The position numbers and the translations under genes are program-made. Under the pieces are notes generated by a model, which had not been told where the DNA came from, did no database searches, and worked only from the letters and a program-made list of their open reading frames with translations. From Flavimaribacter sp039888615 (lineage in GTDB: Bacteria > Pseudomonadota > Alphaproteobacteria > Rhizobiales > Rhizobiaceae), in assembly GCA_039888615.1 (NCBI GenBank), contig JBDQQS010000029.1: a stretch of DNA of 36,491 nt, one strand, 5' to 3'. Positions 1 to 6,591 of this stretch are shown piece after piece. Within the stretch, counting starts at the first letter, position 1. Each line of letters opens with the position of its first letter.

Positions 1-21
1 GCAGCATTCGCATAGCCAACG

Positions 22-80
22 AAACGTTACACCTCAATTGAGACTCAGGCCGCAAAAGTCTCAATTGAAGTGTAACGTTT
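22..80. repeat. 24-bp near-perfect inverted repeat, recombinase-site-like
   Basis: Two 24-bp arms (22-45 and 57-80) are inverted copies with one mismatch, at base 33 against 69, separated by 11 bases. Each arm contains a motif close to TTACACTTCAATTGAGAC. A related direct copy follows at 98-116. I infer either the end of a mobile element or binding sites for a recombinase encoded left of the window. A plain transcription terminator is less likely, because the motif recurs as a separate copy. Confidence 0.75.
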
Positions 81-97
81 TTCCAGAAATTGTCCGA

Positions 98-116
98 GTC
101 CCAGTTTGAAGTGTAA
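98..116. repeat. Third copy of the left-edge motif
   Basis: GTCCCAGTTTGAAGTGTAA at 98-116 aligns with GTCTCAATTGAAGTGTAA at 58-75, and the last 11 bases are identical. The two copies start 40 bases apart on the same strand. With the inverted copy at 27-45 this makes three sites, a layout typical of multi-site binding by a recombinase or regulator. The function is inferred. Confidence 0.6.
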
Positions 117-276
117 ATCGACACGACAGAATCCGGCAATGAAATTGAACTGCTTCCCAGCATATCTTTTCACATCCGATAATGCAAACTTATTGGACAT
201 AGTGGCGAACGGCAAAGCGGGGCGGTTTCCACACTATCTGGTAGGCAAAAGCGCCGCGACAGGATAGTCTTGTGGC

Positions 277-1230
277 ATGACATACCAACCCGCCACGATC
301 TCCAACGACCTAGGCAACCTACCTCAACTACCGAGCTGGGTCACCTCCGCGCGTCCCGAAACCCTTGAAACTGTGGCCTTTCGGTCAGGGGTCGCGCTGA
401 CTGTGCTCGATCAACTGGTCAGCGATCCGAGGCACGGCGTGCCGCTGAAACTGTTCGCCAATCGGATGGCGTTGAGCGCGGCGACCGCGACCTCGAAACT
501 GGAAGGACGGTTGGCGCGGGAGGCGGATATCCGCGACGCCTTTCATCTGACGCCGCCGGGCGAGGTGCGCGGTCCCGATGGCGATCTGCTGGCCTTCTGG
601 CGCGACGGAGGACGGCTTCCTCCGAATGGGAGTGGGGAGATCGCCGACCTGGTTGGAGCAGACTTCGCGGACGAGGTGGGTGCCTGGTTGAACGCCGGAC
701 AAGAGCGCGCCCTGACGCATGGACCGCTGGCTGGGTGCGCGGCCATGCTGCGAAGCGTACTCGAGGCCGACGACCGGGCGGAGCGGGTCGCTTGCCTGCT
801 GTCCGATGTCGTCCTGGCGCGGGCACTGAACTGGAAGGTCATACTGCCGGTTTCGGCGCGGCGGCTCACAAAGGCGGCGCTACGCGACCTGTCCGCGAAC
901 GGGCAGGGGGCCGAGCTGACGATCCAGGCACGGATGCTCGAGTCCATCGAGGAGACGATCCGGTTGGCGCGAGACCTTTCCCGCCGTGCCGATGCGCTTC
1001 ACGCGATTGCGCCGAAGCTCCGGGCGAAAGGGTCGGGCGCTGCGGTTGATCTGTTCCTGACCGAGGATGCCGTGGCTCCAGCGTCGATGCTGTCGCCGCG
1101 TATTCGTGGAACGTCGATCCCCATGACTGACCGCGCCGCGCGGCGGTTTTGCGACCGGCTTGTTGAGTTGGGCGTGGCACGGGAACTGACCGGGAGGTCG
1201 ACCTTCCGGCTCTACGGGATCGCATCATGA
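277..1230 (+). CDS. DUF1403 family protein
   Basis: This 317-residue protein resembles the DUF1403 family, which I know from plasmids and islands of rhizobia and Rhodobacterales next to scpB-like genes. Its biochemical function is not known to me. The protein is mostly predicted helical. The C-terminal ~50 residues (from about 265, containing DRAARRFCDRLVELG and then TFRLYGI) read like a small winged-helix domain. An AGGA stretch about 12 bases upstream of the ATG is a plausible ribosome site. The stop overlaps the scpB start as ATGA, so the two are translationally coupled. The left-edge repeats lie about 160 bases upstream. The family call rests on recognition of the sequence and the partner gene. 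Confidence 0.7.
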   Translation: MTYQPATISNDLGNLPQLPSWVTSARPETLETVAFRSGVALTVLDQLVSDPRHGVPLKLFANRMALSAATATSKLEGRLAREADIRDAFHLTPPGEVRGPDGDLLAFWRDGGRLPPNGSGEIADLVGADFADEVGAWLNAGQERALTHGPLAGCAAMLRSVLEADDRAERVACLLSDVVLARALNWKVILPVSARRLTKAALRDLSANGQGAELTIQARMLESIEETIRLARDLSRRADALHAIAPKLRAKGSGAAVDLFLTEDAVAPASMLSPRIRGTSIPMTDRAARRFCDRLVELGVARELTGRSTFRLYGIAS

Positions 1231-1844
1231 CGGTCGCGACAAGAAAACGGAAACCGGCGGAGGAGGGCGGCGGCTTCTTCGATCGGGAGCTTGACGATCT
1301 GCCACAGGAACTGCGCTGGCGCGAATGGATGGGGCGGATCGAGGCGGTGCTCTTCGCCTCCGCCTCGCCGGTCGGCCGCGACGACCTGGCCCGCGTCGTG
1401 GGGCAGGGGGTCTCGATCGAGATGCTGATCGACGACATCCAGGCCGAGCTGGTTGGTCGACCCTACGAGCTGGCCCAGGTCGGACACAGCGTGTCAGGCG
1501 GTGGCGGCTGGATGTTCCGAACCAAGACCCAGTTCGCAGACGCCATCAAGGCCGCGGCTGATCTTGGCGAACAATCCCTCGCCTTCACCGAGATGGAGAT
1601 GGGGGTGCTCTGCGCCATAGCCTATCACCAACCGATCGACCGGGCGGGACTGAAGGACATCTTTGGCAAAGAGGTCAGCCGCGATCTGCTGGCCCGGCTG
1701 CGCTACAATGATCTGATTACCAGCGGCCCGCGGGCACCACGGCCGGGCGCGCCGCATACCTTTGTGACGACGGAGACGTTTCTGGTGGCGTTCGATTTGC
1801 AGAGCTTGCGAGACCTGCCGGACATGGAGGTCGTGAGGCCATGA
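1227..1844 (+). CDS. ScpB-like chromosome segregation protein
   Basis: This 205-residue protein matches ScpB, the paired winged-helix subunit that joins SMC and the kleisin ScpA in the bacterial condensin. Visible marks are RIEAVLFASASPV near residue 38, which is the first helix of the ScpB fold, and the later stretch MEMGVLCAIAYHQPIDRAGL, typical of the second winged helix. No smc or scpA gene is present here, so this is an accessory paralogue and not the housekeeping copy. It starts inside the end of the DUF1403 gene (ATGA) and its stop overlaps the next ATG. It could act with DUF1403, with the host SMC, or in maintenance of the element. Confidence 0.82.
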   Translation: MTVATRKRKPAEEGGGFFDRELDDLPQELRWREWMGRIEAVLFASASPVGRDDLARVVGQGVSIEMLIDDIQAELVGRPYELAQVGHSVSGGGGWMFRTKTQFADAIKAAADLGEQSLAFTEMEMGVLCAIAYHQPIDRAGLKDIFGKEVSRDLLARLRYNDLITSGPRAPRPGAPHTFVTTETFLVAFDLQSLRDLPDMEVVRP

Positions 1845-2506
1845 CCGCGTTAGGACCACTCTCCGAGGAACTCTACGAAAGAGGATGGATTTGCCACGAA
1901 ACGGGACTGTCGAACGAGGCTGAGTTGGCCGCCGCAGTCCTTGCGACCGCGAGAGACCTGGGTGCCATCATGAAAGGCCGCCGCGGTGCTTATGTGGAGA
2001 GGCTCGAGAGTCTAGAGGGAGACAACGCTCCGGCGGCCTCCTTGAGTGCACAGTTCGGGCGCAGTAGGTTTCCCTTTCACGTCGACATGGCGCACCTGTC
2101 AACGCCCTGTCGCTACATCGTTTTGGGGTGTGGGTTCGCTGAAGAAAGACCCGCTGCCACTCTGATCCAGAGTGTAGCGGATTTGAAGTTTTCACCGGAA
2201 GAAGCCGATTGCCTGCGCAATGGCGTGTTTCTTGTTAGGAACGGGCGCCGTTCCTTCTACGCATCGGTACTGAGTGAGAAGCAATACTACTTTCGCTGGG
2301 ACCCAGGGTGCATGCTGGCCAAAGATGACTATGCAAGTTCTGCGCAAGCTGCGATTGAACGGGAACTTGGAGACATTGAACCAGTTCGGCATCATTGGAA
2401 AGTCGGGGCTATCCTTGTTTTGGACAATTGGAAGTTGCTTCATGGTCGGGAAAGCTGTGATCGCGAAGGCGCACGGCGTGTGATTTATAGGAGCAGTGTT
2501 TCATGA
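1841..2506 (+). CDS. TauD-like Fe(II)/2-oxoglutarate oxygenase (putative)
   Basis: The 221-residue protein shows the iron-binding pattern of the cupin-fold Fe(II)/2-oxoglutarate dioxygenases related to TauD and clavaminate synthase. H80 and D82 form the HxD motif in FPFHVDMAH. H201 in KLLHGRE is the distal histidine. R212 or R213 in GARRVIYR sits where the 2-oxoglutarate-binding arginine is expected. The substrate is unknown; TauD relatives hydroxylate small molecules. Base composition looks lower in G+C than the two genes before it, suggesting separate origin. The start overlaps the scpB stop and the end overlaps the HEPN gene, so it is made with both. The family call is from motif order and remains moderate. 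Confidence 0.6.
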   Translation: MTALGPLSEELYERGWICHETGLSNEAELAAAVLATARDLGAIMKGRRGAYVERLESLEGDNAPAASLSAQFGRSRFPFHVDMAHLSTPCRYIVLGCGFAEERPAATLIQSVADLKFSPEEADCLRNGVFLVRNGRRSFYASVLSEKQYYFRWDPGCMLAKDDYASSAQAAIERELGDIEPVRHHWKVGAILVLDNWKLLHGRESCDREGARRVIYRSSVS

Positions 2507-3444
2507 CTGGTGGAGTCGCGCCAGCGTTGGATAGAGATGCGCTTTACGCAAAGTCCAAGCTCTACATCCGCAAGGCGCTAGTCAGGAAAGTGTCTGAGGA
2601 GTTGGACGAGTACCAACTTTGGGCTTCGTTGGCCTTGGAGCTTCTCGGCAAGTCAGCCCTCGCCTCCCATCACCCCAGTCTTGTCGCCGATCCGAACCAC
2701 TACCAGTCAATGTTTGCTGCCAGCGGTATCAATCTGTCGACTGACGTAAAGACGATCACTGCAAAGACCTTGTACGCGCGGCTCCGGCACCTGATCCCTC
2801 GCTTCGACGAAAAGAACAAAGAGTTCTGCGACCAGATTGCACTCCGTCGGAATGCAGAGTTGCACTCCGGTGCGACACCTTTCAGTGCGATGTCACTCGA
2901 CGCTTGGGAAAGCAACTTTTGGTATGCATGCGAGACTATCCTCGCATACATGGAATCGGACTTGGAGAGTTGGCTCGGAATTGCCGACTCCTCGGCTCCG
3001 AAGGCTATACTCGAGGCGAGCAAGGCAGCACGACGACAGTCGGTAGAGCTTCGGGTTCAACGACATCGAGAAGATTTCTCTGTTCGAAAGAAATCCGAAA
3101 GAGATGCTGCTCTTGCGGAGGCCGAATCCAAAGAAGCGTATCAATATCGAAATCTGTTCACTCGGCTCTTGGAGGAAGAGTGGCCATTGGAGTGCCCGGC
3201 TTGTCATGGCAAGGCATTCTTAGCTGGCATTCAGATTGGTGAGGACGTCGTTGACACACAGCCTGACGGTTACACCGTTTGGGAGACAGTCGAGAAGGAC
3301 CTCTCAGCCGAAGAGTTCAAATGCCCGGTATGCAAACTCGGCTTGGACGGCACTGACGAACTAGAGTATGCGGGGATCGATATCTACCACACCCTCAGTG
3401 TCGAAAGAGAGATGGAGTTCGAGCCGGACTACGGCAATGACTGA
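2503..3444 (+). CDS. HEPN-domain protein with C-terminal zinc ribbon
   Basis: I do not recognise this 313-residue protein as a named family. Residues 116-121 (RNAELH) fit the RNxxxH active site of HEPN ribonucleases, set in a helical N-terminal half. Residues ~165-215 are rich in Ala, Glu, Arg and Lys and look like a coiled coil. The C-terminus has two CxxC knuckles, C231/C234 and C274/C277, forming a probable zinc ribbon. HEPN proteins commonly act as RNA-cutting toxins in defence or toxin-antitoxin systems. The gene overlaps the oxygenase gene by four bases and has similar lower G+C. It could be a toxin gated by the oxygenase partner, which is inference. Confidence 0.6.
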   Translation: MTGGVAPALDRDALYAKSKLYIRKALVRKVSEELDEYQLWASLALELLGKSALASHHPSLVADPNHYQSMFAASGINLSTDVKTITAKTLYARLRHLIPRFDEKNKEFCDQIALRRNAELHSGATPFSAMSLDAWESNFWYACETILAYMESDLESWLGIADSSAPKAILEASKAARRQSVELRVQRHREDFSVRKKSERDAALAEAESKEAYQYRNLFTRLLEEEWPLECPACHGKAFLAGIQIGEDVVDTQPDGYTVWETVEKDLSAEEFKCPVCKLGLDGTDELEYAGIDIYHTLSVEREMEFEPDYGND

Positions 3445-3563
3445 TTTGGAGGCCGCAAGGTGCGAACGCATGTCAGCTCCAATCAACATGGTACTCGGCA
3501 CGTCGCCAATGAGAAACTTCGCGGGCTCCTCGGAGCATTGGCCCAACTGGCGAAACCACGCGT

Positions 3564-3999
3564 TCAGACGGTGTCGCCGGGAAAATCATAAATCCTGATA
3601 ACTAACTGCTCGACGTTCTCGGGGCTGGGATCGACTTCTAGTGCTTTGTTCACGAGGTCACCGGGATTTCCGATATATTCCAGTGCCGTTCGAAAGTACT
3701 GAATTTGACCATCTCTGCCGGAGCCTGTTGGCAGGTTGAGACAGACTAGACCCGCGTGCAGCGTGCAGTGGCTGGCCGACATAGCATGGTGTTTGGCTAG
3801 CACTGCCGACTCTTGGTCGGAAGTCATCTGAGTTCCTAGTGACGAGTGTCCAGTCGTCATCGATGATAGCGTGCATTAGCTGGTGATCTTTCCAGCCTTG
3901 CATGCCTCGCCGAGTGACATGCGCGCTTTCAACATGGCCGGCTTCAATTGCCAATTCAACCAAGGCGATGGACAAGCACTCATCGATTAGAAACTTCAC
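3564..3999 (-). pseudogene. DUF5615 PIN-like toxin, frameshifted
   Basis: The N-terminal part starts with GTG at 3999 and reads MKFLIDECLSIALVELA, then VTRNSDDFR. These are the conserved acidic strands of the DUF5615 (Mut7-C-like PIN) toxins, which act as putative RNases. The matching C-terminal part (LHAGLVCLNLP, then GDLVNKALEVD) lies in another frame and ends at 3564. A single indel between about 3790 and 3830 would separate the two. GTG lies 16 bases after the stop of the DUF433 gene, with a purine-rich AAGGCGAG site. The toxin is probably dead, unless the indel is a sequencing error. Confidence 0.75.
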
Positions 4000-4015
4000 G
4001 AGTGCTCGCCTTCGC

Positions 4016-4681
4016 TTAGTGCGCGCCCGCCAGGTCGACTGTCTCTTCTGAGACAAGGCGTCGAGGCTTGGTGCTTGCGCGAGGTCGCCCAGTTCGTGGG
4101 TGGGCGGTGACGTATAACGCGGATGCCTCGATATCTTCGCGGCTCAAAGCCGGAAAATCCTCCAACATCGTTTCCAGGCCGTCGACGGCAAGTGCGTCAG
4201 CAACCTCGTAAACACTGATCCGCGTTCCGCGCACAACTGGGACGCCACCTCTCACGTCCGGGTCTTCAATGATGCGATGAAACGCGTCGTTTAGTCTGTT
4301 CAAGCCAGCCATCGCCGCACTTACAGGCTCTCCCAGCGAGAGTATGACACAGCCGCTTTCAAACCTTAGGGCCTTCGCGTGTTCAGGCTCGTCTCGAAGA
4401 CGGGGCCAATTGTCCTTGGCGAATCTCTCAATCATTCGCATGGCTTCGAGCCGCATACCCTTGCTCAGCTTGGAGCCATCGGAAGCACCAAAACTGACCA
4501 TAGGTACGGCGTAAGCGCGCACTGCACGACGTGAGCCGAGCTTAATGCAGACGGACTTGGGAAGCACGGCATCGTCAATCAGGCGGTTGATCTTGCGGAC
4601 GGAGACGCCCGTAACCGCGGCAGCCTCATTGATCAAAATCGCTTTGCTTGGCGAGATCGTGTGTGCGTTCGGGTTTGGCAT
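4016..4681 (-). CDS. DUF433 antitoxin with N-terminal HTH
   Basis: The 221-residue protein ends in a DUF433 domain, seen as IIEDPDVRGGVPVVRGTRIS followed by LEDFPALSREDIEASALY. In this family that domain is the antitoxin partner of DUF5615 toxins. Its N-terminus (INEAAAVTGVSVRKINRLID) reads as a helix-turn-helix, suggesting self-regulation. The ATG at 4681 is chosen because GGGGACG lies just upstream; earlier in-frame starts lack such a site. A 13-bp palindrome at 4702-4714 lies just ahead. The gene appears intact even though the toxin is frameshifted. Confidence 0.82.
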   Translation of the reverse strand: MPNPNAHTISPSKAILINEAAAVTGVSVRKINRLIDDAVLPKSVCIKLGSRRAVRAYAVPMVSFGASDGSKLSKGMRLEAMRMIERFAKDNWPRLRDEPEHAKALRFESGCVILSLGEPVSAAMAGLNRLNDAFHRIIEDPDVRGGVPVVRGTRISVYEVADALAVDGLETMLEDFPALSREDIEASALYVTAHPRTGRPRASTKPRRLVSEETVDLAGAH

Positions 4682-4701
4682 GTTTCGTCCCCTAAAACGT
4701 T

Positions 4702-4714
4702 TCCGAAATTCGGA
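4702..4714. promoter_or_regulatory. Palindromic operator candidate before DUF433 gene
   Basis: TCCGAA and TTCGGA flank a single central A. The site is about 20 bases upstream of the antitoxin ATG. The antitoxin carries a predicted DNA-binding domain, so an autoregulatory operator is plausible but unproven. Confidence 0.4.
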
Positions 4715-4915
4715 TGACTTAAACATAGTCCACCTAAGCGCGCTTTTCAAGGCAACACCACGGGTCCTCCACGAAGCGTTGAGGTGCCTCGATTTTTGCT
4801 AATCGCTTCTACGGGTTGCCTGCTCAAGTCACCATCCGGACTCAAAGATCAGGTGAGGAAATTTTTCGCGCTTGTCTCATAGCGGGAAACTGCGCGCTGA
4901 TATGATGGACTACGC

Positions 4916-5497
4916 CTAGCCTGGCTGCGCCTGCCACCGCTTCACAACAGCTTCCCGAAGTGTCGTCTGCGTCTGTTCCGGCGCACATCTGATGTACTTC
5001 AGAGCTACCGCTAGGTTGTCCTCCGACAAACCAGCGAGAAAGCTTAACGCCGCATCTATGGAGAACGGCTGGTTCTGCAACTCCTCGAAGTTGCTCGCGA
5101 GAGCGGTCCAGATTGCTGCGTCGAATTCTGTCGTAGCCAACCATGAACGCACCGCGCTGACTGACGCCGGGTGAAGCTCCATCGCCCGAAAACTTGCTTC
5201 ACCGGTTAGCCGATCAACATATCCGGCGCCGTTAACGTGTTGCATCCCCTCTCGTACCCGAAGGTTCTCCCTGGCTGCGCCAAGTTCGCCGTTGCTGCTC
5301 ATCGCAACGTACGTCTTGCAAGGGGCGCCGTTGGTTTCGTCAATGACCAAAGTCAGCCGACGGTGAGCCTCTCCTTGGCCCGAGATGCGGCTAAACTCGA
5401 TCGGAAGCTCTGGGCCCGATGGCTCAAACGCCGAAGAAATCTCCAAGTTTCGCGGATCCCATTGTAGCGACCCCCAAGCTAGAACAGCAATCTTCAT
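4916..5497 (-). CDS. GGCT-like (gamma-glutamylcyclotransferase fold) protein
   Basis: The ~193-residue protein begins MKIAVLAWGSLQWDPR. This looks like the YGSL glycine loop of gamma-glutamylcyclotransferase-like proteins, with Trp in the first place. Later stretches (LPIEFSRIS, RRLTLVIDE) support that fold. GGCT enzymes cleave gamma-glutamyl amines, but bacterial GGCT-like proteins in accessory DNA mostly have no assigned function. I chose the second Met because the conserved first strand starts there; neither candidate start has a clear ribosome site. It lies 40-odd bases after the HEPN gene on the same strand, so the two probably share a transcript. Confidence in the fold is moderate and in any activity low. 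Confidence 0.5.
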   Translation of the reverse strand: MKIAVLAWGSLQWDPRNLEISSAFEPSGPELPIEFSRISGQGEAHRRLTLVIDETNGAPCKTYVAMSSNGELGAARENLRVREGMQHVNGAGYVDRLTGEASFRAMELHPASVSAVRSWLATTEFDAAIWTALASNFEELQNQPFSIDAALSFLAGLSEDNLAVALKYIRCAPEQTQTTLREAVVKRWQAQPG

Positions 5498-5540
5498 ACG
5501 ATTGCCGAGCATACACGAATTCGGAGCGGCACAGAGAACA

Positions 5541-6563
5541 TCATCCCGCGAGGCGCGTCCTGAATCGCTTCAATGCGACCCGATCTTCAGCCGTCGTAGC
5601 AAAGTATCGCGCTGGGTGGTCCCGTGAGTAGGTACGGCTGACGCGGCCATCACCGATCTCGTCCAAAACCATTGCTACGGCCGGATTGAACCTCCGAAGC
5701 GGCAGTCCGCTCCTATCGAAAAGGTCCGAAACATCCATCGTGCCATCGCCTTCCAAAACAAGATCAATGAGGATGATTGCGTCGACGTGCGGGTATGTTT
5801 TCATCACGATCGGATCGAAGACCTGAAACAGCTCTTCAGTCGCTCGTATTCGAGGAAGTCGCGGGCCAATCACGTGGGACAGCTCGACGCAACCTTCTAT
5901 TTCAAGTTCGGCCAACGCCTCTTCCAGCTCCCTCGGTTCTGACGCTTCAAACGCCGCCAGAAGGTTCTCCTCGTCCACGTGTTCCGGCAGACCTTTCTCA
6001 GAGCTGTCACAGATCCATCGACCAACAGATGTTGCCAAAGCACCAAGTTCGCCAATTGTCGCTGCCTCGGAAGGCTGCTCCGACATCTTAATGGTATCCG
6101 GAGCAATACACTCGTGGTCGGGGAACTCGATGCCCGAGATCCAGTCGTCCAGCGAGGCGACCACGACTTGACAGAGCCTCGCGAACTCTCGCACGTCGCT
6201 GCCAATTAATTGTACGGTCTCGCCCAGCCTCGCGTCCAGAGCATTCTCGGCGAACTTGGCGTCGACCATGCCGAGGTTGTGTCCAATGACGTGACGCTTC
6301 TGGATGTTGAGTTCGAGCGCGCCCCGCTCTTCACCGGAAAGTCCGTGATATGGGTCGATGCCGAATTCGGCATAGCGCTTCCGAGCCCGTTCGACATTCT
6401 GAAAATCGTTTCGGACGGGTTTGGTAGAGTCGGCGTGATCAGGATTCGACGAGACCATGTGTAAATAGACGACCTTCTGCACCGCTTCGAAGGCGGTCAG
6501 AACGTCCTCATGTGCGTTACCCATTAGCCGATTCACAGCACAGGCACGACGACCGAACCTCAT
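5541..6563 (-). CDS. HEPN-domain protein, N-terminally truncated
   Basis: About 340 residues can be assigned from the first Met after the breakpoint; another start lies at 6524. The HEPN core includes AFEAVQKVVYLHM and NIQKRHVIGHNLGMVD. RHVIGH there fits the R-x4-H ribonuclease motif of HEPN families found near abortive-infection genes. The C-terminal third (ALAELEIEGCVELSHV, later LFDRSGLPLRRFNPAV) looks like winged-helix domains. The reading frame stays open to 6905, but that part is the reverse strand of the sbcC gene and is not homologous protein. Complete relatives usually carry an additional N-terminal region, so the gene was probably cut at about 6565. Activity is uncertain. Confidence 0.6.
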   Translation of the reverse strand: MRFGRRACAVNRLMGNAHEDVLTAFEAVQKVVYLHMVSSNPDHADSTKPVRNDFQNVERARKRYAEFGIDPYHGLSGEERGALELNIQKRHVIGHNLGMVDAKFAENALDARLGETVQLIGSDVREFARLCQVVVASLDDWISGIEFPDHECIAPDTIKMSEQPSEAATIGELGALATSVGRWICDSSEKGLPEHVDEENLLAAFEASEPRELEEALAELEIEGCVELSHVIGPRLPRIRATEELFQVFDPIVMKTYPHVDAIILIDLVLEGDGTMDVSDLFDRSGLPLRRFNPAVAMVLDEIGDGRVSRTYSRDHPARYFATTAEDRVALKRFRTRLAG

Positions 6564-6591
6564 CAGGCCTACCTGTTTCGGGCAACCGGCA
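6525..6591. other. Rearrangement breakpoint between two truncated genes
   Basis: To the left, HEPN coding sequence runs leftwards from about 6563. To the right, SbcC-like sequence runs rightwards from about 6567 (AYLFRATG in frame with the rest). The in-frame TAG at 6525 closes the sbcC frame upstream. Both genes meet at their 5' sides without leader or promoter, as expected from a deletion, an inversion or an assembly join. Confidence 0.55.

Noticed and set aside
199..237. ATAGTG/CACTAT inverted repeat before DUF1403
   Set aside because: Arms of six bases with a 27-base spacer are expected by chance; no further support.
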